Position numbers and translations under genes: made by a program. The notes under the pieces were generated by a model. The model was not told the DNA's origin. It ran no database searches and saw nothing but the letters and a program-made list of their open reading frames with translations. From Bacteroidaceae bacterium (GTDB lineage: Bacteria; Bacteroidota; Bacteroidia; Bacteroidales; Bacteroidaceae), in contig CABIVS010000015.1 in NCBI GenBank assembly GCA_902362375.1, forward strand, positions 77,851 to 141,850: a stretch of DNA of 64,000 nucleotides. Direction: 5' to 3'. This document shows, in pieces, positions 10,601-18,279 of the stretch (positions within the stretch are counted from its first letter, which is position 1; the number at the start of each line of letters is the position of its first letter).

Positions 10601-10947
10601 TTGCCGACAATCATTACTTCTTCGATCCTTCCAATCCGGACGATTCGCGCACCAACCAGTCGGGCAAATACCCCCGTCTGACGTATGGAACTACGTATAA
10701 TAACAGAATCCAGAGTGATTGGAACGAATATAAGGCCGACTATTTCAAGTTGAAGAATATCCAGATAGGCTATACATTGCCGCAGAGGATTTCCAGTAAG
10801 TTCTTTGTAAGCAAGCTCCGTGCTTTCGTGTCGATGGATAACATCCTGACGATTACCAGTTACCCGGGACTTGATCCGGAAATAGGAACTGAAATCGGCT
10901 ACCCATTGATGCGTCAGATCTCTTTTGGCGGACAGATTACCTTTTAA
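7675..10947 (+). CDS. SusC-like TonB-dependent outer-membrane transporter, PUL 1
   Basis: A 1090-residue oligosaccharide importer of the outer membrane. The signal peptide ends near residue 23 (VVWA/QT). A carboxypeptidase-D-like regulatory domain (about 28-110) leads into the conserved LDEVVVVGYG segment and the plug domain (about 115-230). The rest is a 22-strand barrel ending in the usual aromatic residue (QITF). SusC proteins pair with the SusD lipoprotein as a lidded importer powered by TonB. It is the first gene of a seven-gene operon whose gaps are all under 30 bp. A weak -7 word (TTTCTTTG, 7621-7628, one mismatch to consensus) precedes it. That suits activator-dependent transcription, presumably by the HTCS at 1904-5875. 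Confidence 0.97.
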   Translation: MEKKHYLLFLLASLFLLTDVVWAQTSATVSGVVIDENGETLPGVSVVEVGTTNGVLTDLNGHYTLKTTSAKPSVSFSYIGYQTTTLPLNGRTKLDVRMKVETKVLDEVVVVGYGVQKKVNLTGSVTSINFADQTEGRPIMSVSSALSGLAAGMNVTQASGQPGSDGATIRVRGNGTFNTNSPLVLVDGIEWSMDNVNPNDIESISVLKDAASTAIYGTRAANGVILITTKSGKGKPQISYSYSGVVQMPYNNLSFVSDYARYMGLVNEACENVNTKGIFSQESIDRWRAASADPNGLNEYGVPNYVAYPNTNWFDEVFDTGYSQEHNLSVSGSSEKVKYMLSLGYLDNQGVMNRWNLDSSTQKINFRTNLEAKIVKWMTVGTRLYGQKQDYGMANISNGFKYLYQTTPGVYPGEPNYWGRPALASEESSNANNIFGQMAGATGFNTVWRLNASVYGIITPYKGLNIEGTFNYSPTFTDKSSYSRQNGYWDYVTDQRVSESALENASITNTSARTWRQSAEILVRYHTTIKKDHDLGALLGYSAQEYYSKSFAVSRKGATDWTLNELSTYETLVSSSSSAPAKWGLLSYFGRVNYGYKGRYLFEANLRADASSRFGVNQRWGYFPSFSGGWRISEESFMQGASDYLSNLKLRVSWGKTGNNSTGNYDWQANYATGNVVIDGEGTKGLVRKKLSNDKLHWESTATTDIGLDFGFFNNRLTGEIDYYNKYTSDILYHPELYLSMGVVGSAPENLGEVRNRGVEFTLNWNDRIGKDFEYRVGMNFSFNANKVMKFKGDLQKYWTYDAQGNKVSYVNNFSDVSESGFGGYICEGRQLGETYMYKVYRGSGEGYTGGAVDVHAGPKDGMIRTKEDMVWVQAMIDSGYSFGGMKTIAKDQLWYGDILYADSNGDMNYGDTNDRDFSGHTSVPKFNLGFNCAFSYKNIDFSMLWSGAFGHYLNWNTDYYNSTLVSHGYGIIEHIADNHYFFDPSNPDDSRTNQSGKYPRLTYGTTYNNRIQSDWNEYKADYFKLKNIQIGYTLPQRISSKFFVSKLRAFVSMDNILTITSYPGLDPEIGTEIGYPLMRQISFGGQITF

Positions 10948-10976
10948 TGATGTAGAACTAAAAAACAGAATCTGAT

Positions 10977-12788
10977 ATGAAAAAGATATTAATGATTTTA
11001 ACGATGGCTCTGGCTGCTACCTCCTGCATGGATATTCTCGATGTAGCCCCGGAAGACCAGATCGCAAGTGAAAACATGTGGACTACGGAGGAGCTTGCCG
11101 ACAAGGGAATGGCAGGACTCTACTATCCGTTCTATGCCACCCAACTCTCGTCTACCCAGCTCCGGCGTGCCGACGGTTTGAACCGCCAGGGAATCGAAGC
11201 CATGAGCTTCGCAACCGATTATTATTCCAACAACTATCCGGTGGAACTGCTTTCGCTGGCTACCAAACCTGCCAATGACTTTCAGGTGTGGTATGAATGG
11301 AAGTTCTGTTACACCATCATCCATGCGTGTAACGATGCGATTGCCAATCTGCATAAAGCGGATATGGCTGCCGGTAAACTGGCGCGTTATCAATGCGAAG
11401 CCCGTTTCCTCCGTGCGTGGGCCTACAATCGGCTGAATATGCTTTATCAGGGTGTTCCCGTTTATCTGGAACCCATCAATAATGAAGACTGTACGCGTGG
11501 TCAATCTTCGGTAGATGAAGTCTGGCAAGTGATTCTGGACGATTTGACGTATTGTATCAATAATCCCGATTTCCCCCATAACACGCTGAACGAAAACTAC
11601 GGACGCCCCTCCAAGGGAGCTGCTTATGCGCTTCGTGGCATGGTATATATGTGGAAGAAGCAATACAAGGAAGCAGGCAACGATTTCAAAGAAGTGGAAA
11701 CCTGCGGCTACGGCTTGTGGACAGGCGAATATGCCGACTTCTTCAAATATGAAAACGAGAAAGACAAAGAAATGATTTTCTCGCTCCAGTTTAGCGAAGA
11801 AACCGGTTACTGTGACAACATTCAGCAAATGACCGGTGCGCGTGATACGTATGACGGATGGACGGAAATAAAACCTTCCGCAGACTTTGTAGACTATTAT
11901 AAGAATGCCGACGGATCGGACTTCAAATGGTCGGAAGTAGACGGTTTGGAAGATTGGGACTTACTGACTCCGCAACAACGTGAAATCTTCTTCTGCCGTG
12001 ACGGATTGGAATCCATGTCCTCACAAAAGAATGCCCTTATCAAACGCGTAGGTGAAGATATTTATCAGAAATACTACCTGAACAGCGGTAACGAAGCCCG
12101 CATTAAAAAGGCGTATGACAACCGCGACCCACGTTTGCAACAGACAGTCGTTACCCCTTATATCCCGGTAGATTGCTACAAGCCTAACTATGCCGGAGAT
12201 GCCAACCAAATCGGTAAACAACTCCGCTGGCCGTTGAAGGAACAAGGCACGAATGGAGGAGACTTCTGGCTCGATAAACGTACTTCCGCTTTCTACTGCT
12301 ATCGTAAATACAATGAGTTTGAGAAAGGCCGCTTGATTAGCCGGAGCCGTTGTCATACCGACTGGCCGTTGATTCGCTATACCGATGTATTGTTACAGTA
12401 TGCGGAAGCATTGGCACAGACCGACCAGATAGGAGAAGCCATCCGCTTGGTGAATAAAGTACGTACCCGCGCCCACATGCCTGTGTTGACAGAGGGCGGA
12501 AGCGGTCCGTGCGCAGTGAACGGAAAAGAAGACATGCTCGAAAGAGTGCGCTATGAACGTCGCGTGGAATTCTGTCTGGAAGGAATCAACTTCTTCGACG
12601 AAGTACGTTGGGGAACCTATAAAGAAACCAAATTCCAGGGAAAAGACGTGAATGGAGGTAAGTCCTGGTGGGGCGATATGGTAGAGTATAACTGGTATTA
12701 CACCGAATCTATGTGGCCGTGGACTGCTCCTATCTCTGAAACGCAGAAGAACCCGAACCTGACTAAACGAAGCGGTTGGGCGTATTAA
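10977..12788 (+). CDS. SusD-like glycan-binding lipoprotein, PUL 1
   Basis: A 603-residue surface lipoprotein that captures glycan and forms the lid of the SusC transporter. The lipobox ATSC puts the lipidated Cys at residue 17. The first third shows the helix-rich TPR-like scaffold, and the C-terminal RagB/SusD segment includes the typical RYERRVEFCLEG motif. It starts 29 bp after susC, as expected for a co-translated pair, and lies 20 bp before the first lyase gene. Confidence 0.96.
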   Translation: MKKILMILTMALAATSCMDILDVAPEDQIASENMWTTEELADKGMAGLYYPFYATQLSSTQLRRADGLNRQGIEAMSFATDYYSNNYPVELLSLATKPANDFQVWYEWKFCYTIIHACNDAIANLHKADMAAGKLARYQCEARFLRAWAYNRLNMLYQGVPVYLEPINNEDCTRGQSSVDEVWQVILDDLTYCINNPDFPHNTLNENYGRPSKGAAYALRGMVYMWKKQYKEAGNDFKEVETCGYGLWTGEYADFFKYENEKDKEMIFSLQFSEETGYCDNIQQMTGARDTYDGWTEIKPSADFVDYYKNADGSDFKWSEVDGLEDWDLLTPQQREIFFCRDGLESMSSQKNALIKRVGEDIYQKYYLNSGNEARIKKAYDNRDPRLQQTVVTPYIPVDCYKPNYAGDANQIGKQLRWPLKEQGTNGGDFWLDKRTSAFYCYRKYNEFEKGRLISRSRCHTDWPLIRYTDVLLQYAEALAQTDQIGEAIRLVNKVRTRAHMPVLTEGGSGPCAVNGKEDMLERVRYERRVEFCLEGINFFDEVRWGTYKETKFQGKDVNGGKSWWGDMVEYNWYYTESMWPWTAPISETQKNPNLTKRSGWAY

Positions 12789-12808
12789 TCATAAAGATTT
12801 GAATAAGG

Positions 12809-14623
12809 ATGAAGAAAATACTTTTACTATTACTCATTTTTGTATTCGGTTGCACAGGTGCGTTTGCACAACAGTTTGATTATGGCAAGATAGCGCCTCA
12901 TCCCCGTCTGTTATTGCCGGAGGGCGGAGAAGAAGCTATTAAGAAAGCTATTGCGGAGTATCCCCCGTTGGCAGCAGTTCACCAACGGATTATGGAACTT
13001 TGCGACCGGACACTTACGGAACCACCTGTGGAACGTATCAAGGAGGGCAAACGCCTGTTGGCGATTTCGCGCATCGCATTGAAGCGTATCTATTACCTCT
13101 CATACGCTTACCGTATGACGGGAGATAAGAAATACGCTCACCGTGCGGAACAGGAGATGCTCGCTGTCAGCCGTTTCACGGACTGGAACCCTACTCATTT
13201 CCTGGATGTAGGCGAGATGGTAATGGCATTGGCTATCGGTTACGACTGGCTTTATGATTCTTTGCAGCCCGACACCCGCCGGGTGGTGCGTGAAGCAATC
13301 ATCGAAAAAGGATTTGATGCGGCAAAGAATACCCGTCATGCCTGGTTCTACACTGCCAAGAATAACTGGAATTCCGTATGTAATAGTGGATTGGCGTATG
13401 GTGCGCTGGCTCTTTTCGAAGAGATTCCGGAGATCTCGAAAGGTATTATCGAGAAATGCATGGAGACAAATCCGAAAGCGATGGTAGGCTATGGTCCTGA
13501 TGGAGGTTATCCCGAAGGATTCGGATATTGGGGGTACGGGACGAGTTTTCAGGTAATGCTCATTGCTGCGCTCGAAAGTGCTTTCGGCACAGACAATGGG
13601 CTCTCCCAAGCCCCCGGATTTAAGGAGTCTGCCCGTTTCATGCAGTATATGACGGCTCCGAGTGGAGACTGCTTCTGTTTCTCGGATTCTCCGGTAGAGG
13701 CGGAATGTAACATGATGATGTTCTGGTTTGCAGGCAAGGAGAAAGATCTTTCCCTGTTGTGGATTGAACGTCAGTATCTCGACCGCCCGGATATGCAGTT
13801 TGCCGAAGACCGTTTACTGCCCAGCCTGATGGTGTTCTGTTCACAACTCGACCTGAACCGGATCGGAAAGCCGAAGAAAAACTTCTGGTTTAACCGTGGA
13901 GATACGCCTGTGTTTATCTACCGTGGCGGATGGGACAGCAAGAAAGACACCTATCTGGGAGTGAAAGGAGGTTCGCCCTCTACCTCTCATGCACACATGG
14001 ATGCCGGGTCGTTTATCTTCGAGAGAGACGGAGTGCGTTGGGCGATGGACTTGGGGATGCAGAGTTATATCACACTCGAAAGTAAGGGAGTGGACCTGTG
14101 GAATATGTCGCAGAACGGACAACGCTGGGAAGTATTCCGGCTAAGCAATATCGCTCACAATACGTTGACGATTAACGGAGAACGCCATTTGGTAGAGAGC
14201 AATGCCCCGATCACCCGTACTTTCGAGTCGAAGAAACAGAAAGGGGCGGAAGTAGACCTGTCGAGTGTGTTTGCCAACAGTGTGAAGAAAGCTGTCCGCA
14301 CCGTGATATTGGACCGGAAAGATCATCTGGAAGTAATAGACCGGTTGGAGACGGGCGATAAGGAAGCTACTGTATCCTGGATGATGGTCACCCCGGCAGA
14401 AGCCAAGATTACGGGCAAGAACCGCATAGAATTGACTAAAGACGGACAACGGATGCTCCTGACAGCAGATACCGGTACGGAAGTAGAAATGAAAATCTGG
14501 TCCAACGTGCCCCCGCATGAATATGATTTCCGCAATCCGGGAACCATCCGCGTTGGCTTTGAAACGGTGATTCCTGCCAATCGTGCCTCGCAACTGAAAG
14601 TACGACTTATTCCTTTGAAGTAA
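12809..14623 (+). CDS. Heparinase II/III family lyase, periplasmic type
   Basis: A 604-residue predicted polysaccharide lyase. It has a Sec signal peptide cleaved near residue 20 (AFA/QQ), an N-terminal helical (alpha/alpha) toroid, and a C-terminal beta-sandwich heparinase II/III domain. Candidate catalytic groups are an Asn in KNNWN (about 184-188), a Tyr in YPEGFGYWGYG (about 233-244) and His residues in SHAHMDAGSF (about 392-401). These match the Asn/Tyr/His sets used by related lyases to beta-eliminate next to uronic acids. The exact PL family and substrate cannot be fixed by eye. It is a clear paralogue of the next gene but lacks that gene's lipoprotein signal, so it is probably periplasmic and acts on imported oligosaccharides. 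Confidence 0.9.
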   Translation: MKKILLLLLIFVFGCTGAFAQQFDYGKIAPHPRLLLPEGGEEAIKKAIAEYPPLAAVHQRIMELCDRTLTEPPVERIKEGKRLLAISRIALKRIYYLSYAYRMTGDKKYAHRAEQEMLAVSRFTDWNPTHFLDVGEMVMALAIGYDWLYDSLQPDTRRVVREAIIEKGFDAAKNTRHAWFYTAKNNWNSVCNSGLAYGALALFEEIPEISKGIIEKCMETNPKAMVGYGPDGGYPEGFGYWGYGTSFQVMLIAALESAFGTDNGLSQAPGFKESARFMQYMTAPSGDCFCFSDSPVEAECNMMMFWFAGKEKDLSLLWIERQYLDRPDMQFAEDRLLPSLMVFCSQLDLNRIGKPKKNFWFNRGDTPVFIYRGGWDSKKDTYLGVKGGSPSTSHAHMDAGSFIFERDGVRWAMDLGMQSYITLESKGVDLWNMSQNGQRWEVFRLSNIAHNTLTINGERHLVESNAPITRTFESKKQKGAEVDLSSVFANSVKKAVRTVILDRKDHLEVIDRLETGDKEATVSWMMVTPAEAKITGKNRIELTKDGQRMLLTADTGTEVEMKIWSNVPPHEYDFRNPGTIRVGFETVIPANRASQLKVRLIPLK

Positions 14624-14644
14624 TACAAATAAATTCATTGAACC

Positions 14645-16576
14645 ATGAAAACGATTCTTTTTAAAACAATCATCATAGCTTTCTTCGTAGGAACAGCCGT
14701 AAGTTGTTCCGATGAGGATGAGAACAGATTCCGTCCGGGATCTACCCATGAGAAACCGAATCCTACGGAACCGGAGGGTGGACTGGATTATTCCAGACTG
14801 ACTGCGGATAACCATCCCCGTCTGTTGATGAACACCGAGGCTTTCACTGCATTGAAAGCCAAAGTGGATGCAAATACGAGTGCCAATCTGACCTTGCTGC
14901 ATAACACCATTATGGGAGTGTGCAACAGCAAAGGGATGAATGCAACGGCACTGACTTATAAACTGGATGCCAGCAACAAACGTATTCTCGATGTTTCCCG
15001 TGATGCTCTATTGCGTATTTTCACCTGTGCTTATGCCTACCGGATGACTGGCGATGCCAAATACCTGACTAAAGCGGAAACCGATATCAATGCTGTATGC
15101 AACTTTCCCGACTGGAACTCGAAACGTCATTTTCTCGATGTGGGCGAAATGGCTACGGCCGTTGCTTTCGGCTACGACTGGCTCTATAACGAACTAAGCG
15201 CCTCCACCCGTACGAAAGCAGCCAACGCATTGCTGAAGTTTGCTTTCCAACAGGCACAGAACAAGAACTGGAACCTGAACTTCTATGAAGCTACCAACAA
15301 CTGGAACCAGGTTTGTAATGGCGGACTGGTCTGTGCGGCACTGGCTTCTTATGAAAACAATCCTTCCGAAGCAAAGGACATGATTGAAAAGGCTTTAGCA
15401 TCCAATAAACCTGCATTGGAAGTGATGTACTCTCCCGACGGCAACTATCCGGAGGGCAGCGGTTACTGGTGTTATGGCACACTTTATCAGGTGTTGATGC
15501 TTGCCGCCCTCAACAGTACGCTTGGCACGGATAACGGACTTTCCGATACACCGGGATTCTCCAAAACGGCAGAATATATGTTGTATATGACAGGGCTGAA
15601 CAGCAAGTTCTTTAATTATTCGGACTGTGCTCCCTCTTCTACCGCAGCACTCGCTTCGTGGTGGTTTGCCGATAAATACAGTAACCCGTCATTGCTCTAT
15701 AATGAACTGAAAATGCTGAAGAACGGTGAATATGCTTCCTGTGCCGAAAACCGCCTATTGCCAATGATTATGGCTTTCGCCAATAATCTGAATCTGGATG
15801 CGATCTCCGCCCCTTCCAATAAGCTATGGAGTGGAAAAGGGGAAACGCCCGTCGTGATGGTGCATACCGACTGGACATACACGGATACGGATAAATACCT
15901 CGGTATCAAAGGCGGCAAGGCCGGTTCTAGTCATGGACACATGGATGCCGGTTCATTTGTATACGATGCGTATGGAGTGCGTTGGTCGATGGATTTCGGT
16001 CTGCAAAGTTATACAACTCTTGAGTCGGTACTGGCCGGTTTGGGTGGTAATCTTTGGGATATGGGACAGAATTCGATGCGTTGGGATGTATTCCGCCTGA
16101 ATAATCTCAATCATAGCACGATCTCAATCAATGATGCCCGTCACCGGGTGGACGGTGCGGCTACCCTGACCACTACCATCAACACTGCTACGGAATTGGG
16201 AGCCACTTTCGATCTGACAGAAGTAGTGTCCGATCAGGCTGCATCCGCTACCCGTACCGTGAAAATCGTGAACGATAAAGATTTAGTAGTCATGGATGAG
16301 ATAAGGGCAAGAACGGATAAATCCGCCAAAGTGCGCTGGTGCATGGTGACGCCTGCCGTCCCGACAGTGGAAAGTAACCGCATCGTGTTGACTAACGGAA
16401 GCAAAGTGATGTATCTCACAGCCAGCGGAACCGTGAAGCCTACCTACAAAACATGGAGTACCACTAGTGAAAACTCTTATGACCAGGCTAATCCGGGCAC
16501 TTATATGGTCGGCTTTGAAGCAACGGTCACAGCCAACCAGACTGCCACATTTACTACAACCCTGTCCCCCAAATAA
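14645..16576 (+). CDS. Heparinase II/III family lyase, lipoprotein type
   Basis: A 643-residue paralogue of the preceding gene. A lipoprotein signal with AVSC puts the lipid anchor at Cys21, followed by an acidic, Pro-rich linker of about 25 residues (SDEDE, PTEPEGG) as seen in Bacteroides surface lipoproteins. The same toroid plus beta-sandwich layout follows. Matching motifs are TNNWN (about 217), YPEGSGYWCYG (about 267) and SSHGHMDAGSF (about 428). It probably works at the cell surface as the first depolymerising enzyme, feeding the SusCD pair. It lies 21 bp from the upstream lyase and 14 bp from GH88. Confidence 0.9.
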   Translation: MKTILFKTIIIAFFVGTAVSCSDEDENRFRPGSTHEKPNPTEPEGGLDYSRLTADNHPRLLMNTEAFTALKAKVDANTSANLTLLHNTIMGVCNSKGMNATALTYKLDASNKRILDVSRDALLRIFTCAYAYRMTGDAKYLTKAETDINAVCNFPDWNSKRHFLDVGEMATAVAFGYDWLYNELSASTRTKAANALLKFAFQQAQNKNWNLNFYEATNNWNQVCNGGLVCAALASYENNPSEAKDMIEKALASNKPALEVMYSPDGNYPEGSGYWCYGTLYQVLMLAALNSTLGTDNGLSDTPGFSKTAEYMLYMTGLNSKFFNYSDCAPSSTAALASWWFADKYSNPSLLYNELKMLKNGEYASCAENRLLPMIMAFANNLNLDAISAPSNKLWSGKGETPVVMVHTDWTYTDTDKYLGIKGGKAGSSHGHMDAGSFVYDAYGVRWSMDFGLQSYTTLESVLAGLGGNLWDMGQNSMRWDVFRLNNLNHSTISINDARHRVDGAATLTTTINTATELGATFDLTEVVSDQAASATRTVKIVNDKDLVVMDEIRARTDKSAKVRWCMVTPAVPTVESNRIVLTNGSKVMYLTASGTVKPTYKTWSTTSENSYDQANPGTYMVGFEATVTANQTATFTTTLSPK

Positions 16577-16590
16577 AATGAATTGAACGT

Positions 16591-17772
16591 ATGAGAATCT
16601 TATTATTATCTATACTAGGACTTCTAACATTGGCATCCTGCTCCAGGCAGGAGCCGATGGAGGTGCTGATTGACCGTGTGTTTACCGTTGCAGAGCAACA
16701 ATACACGAATATGGATACCCGCCTGACGGAAAAGACACTTCCCCGCACGCTCTCTGCCGAGGGTGAGTTTGTCCCTTCGAATATCTATTGGTGGTGCAGC
16801 GGGTTCTATCCCGGCTCCCTCTGGTATATCTATGAATATACCCGGAACGATGCCGTGAAGGCGCTGGCCGAGAAGAATACGCTGAAACTCGACTCTATAC
16901 AGTACGTGACCAGAGATCACGATGTAGGTTTCCAGTTGAACTGCAGTTATGGGAATGCTTTCCGGCTGACGGGCAATGAGGCTTATAAACAGGTGCTCTA
17001 TCAGGGAGCCAAATCCCTGTCAACCCGCTTCCAACCTACCGCCGGTGTAATCCGTAGCTGGGACTTTGTGCGCAAAGGTTGTGACTGGAAGTTTCCGGTG
17101 ATTATTGACAATATGATGAATCTTGAATTGCTGTTATCCATGTCGAAAGCCTATGCCGATGATTCTTTGCAGAACATAGCCTGCACGCATGCCAACACCA
17201 CTATCCTGAATCATTTCCGTGATGATTACTCTACGTATCATCTGGTGGATTACGATCCTGAAACCGGAGAGGTGCGCGGCAAGCAGACTGTGCAGGGGTT
17301 CTCGGACAATTCTTCCTGGAGTCGCGGACAGGCATGGGCCTTGTATAGCTATACGATGATGTTCCGCCTGACGGGTTATCAGAATTATCTGTTGCAAGCC
17401 GGACATATTGCCGATATGCTGCTCCGCCGTCTACCTGCCGACGGTATTCCTTACTGGGACTTTGACGCTCCGGTGGAAGAACACTCCTATCGGGATGCTT
17501 CTGCTGCCGCTATCATGGCCTCTGCTTTTATCGAGCTAAGCCGCTATATCCCCGGAACGGAAGCCAAGGAATCTTATCTTGCCATGGCGGAAAAGCAACT
17601 CCGCACGCTTGCCTCGAAAGAGTATCTGGCCGAACCGGATACGAACGGGAACTTCCTCCTGAAGCATAGCGTGGGCGCACTTCCAGATAAAAGCGAAGTA
17701 GATGTCCCCCTGACGTATGCCGATTATTACTTTTTAGAAGCATTGCTACGGTATAAGAATCTACAAAAATAA
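16591..17772 (+). CDS. GH88 unsaturated glucuronyl hydrolase
   Basis: A 393-residue enzyme that hydrates the double bond of the 4,5-unsaturated uronic acid left by lyases and so releases the end sugar. It has an (alpha/alpha)6-barrel. The two Asp residues expected in GH88 are visible: Asp111 in RDHDVGF and Asp173 in IIDNMMNLELL. The segment SWSRGQAWALY is also typical. The signal contains LASC with Cys17, so it may be a lipoprotein facing the periplasm. Its place after two lyases gives the best clue that the PUL target contains uronic acid. Overall length is normal for the family. Confidence 0.93.
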   Translation: MRILLLSILGLLTLASCSRQEPMEVLIDRVFTVAEQQYTNMDTRLTEKTLPRTLSAEGEFVPSNIYWWCSGFYPGSLWYIYEYTRNDAVKALAEKNTLKLDSIQYVTRDHDVGFQLNCSYGNAFRLTGNEAYKQVLYQGAKSLSTRFQPTAGVIRSWDFVRKGCDWKFPVIIDNMMNLELLLSMSKAYADDSLQNIACTHANTTILNHFRDDYSTYHLVDYDPETGEVRGKQTVQGFSDNSSWSRGQAWALYSYTMMFRLTGYQNYLLQAGHIADMLLRRLPADGIPYWDFDAPVEEHSYRDASAAAIMASAFIELSRYIPGTEAKESYLAMAEKQLRTLASKEYLAEPDTNGNFLLKHSVGALPDKSEVDVPLTYADYYFLEALLRYKNLQK

Positions 17773-17784
17773 AACTAATACAAT

Positions 17785-18258
17785 ATGATTATGAAGAACT
17801 TACATATAAGCATGGCATTTATCTTCGTATTACTGCTGATAACTGCCTCCTGTTCGGACAAGGATGATTCGGCTCCACGTGTCATCCCTACCATGAACCT
17901 GACAGTTTCGGAGATTGCAGACAATACGGCTCTGATTACTTCCGAACAGCAAACAGGTACTACATTCGGAGCGAAAGTCATTGATTTCTATCCGGTGGCC
18001 GACATCGGCTTTGACTATAACATTGAAGTGAAGCTGGTGAAATTCGTAGAAGAAAACGGAGAACCGGTATCTCTGCCCTATACCCGTAAAGTCACCGAAG
18101 GATTGCGTCCGGGAGTGAATTACATTAGTGCTATCATTGCCTATAATGCCGAGGGGCGTGCCGTGTGTTCCGCTTTTCAGACTTGGAAAGCGGCAGGAAC
18201 AGAAGGCGCATGGAGTGATGGCGGTTCTGCCGGTGATCTGGAAGAGAATGAATGGTAA
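17785..18258 (+). CDS. Small surface-type lipoprotein, fibronectin III-like
   Basis: A 157-residue lipoprotein with TASC (Cys23 from the first ATG; an in-frame ATG also lies at 17791) and the acidic SDKDD stretch after the Cys that favours surface export in Bacteroides. The body looks like a single beta-sandwich, with fibronectin type III-like spacing around GLRPGVNYISAIIAYN. The C terminus is acidic and Gly-rich. I cannot name the family. Its place between GH88 and the larger lipoprotein suggests an accessory surface glycan-binding protein of PUL 1. The gaps on both sides are 12 and 21 bp. Confidence 0.75.
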   Translation: MIMKNLHISMAFIFVLLLITASCSDKDDSAPRVIPTMNLTVSEIADNTALITSEQQTGTTFGAKVIDFYPVADIGFDYNIEVKLVKFVEENGEPVSLPYTRKVTEGLRPGVNYISAIIAYNAEGRAVCSAFQTWKAAGTEGAWSDGGSAGDLEENEW

Positions 18259-18279
18259 ACGAGGATGTAACCTAAAAGA

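Noticed and set aside
10998..11828. 276-codon frame antisense to the PUL 1 susD gene
   Set aside because: It is produced by codon bias of the sense gene; nothing in it resembles a protein domain.
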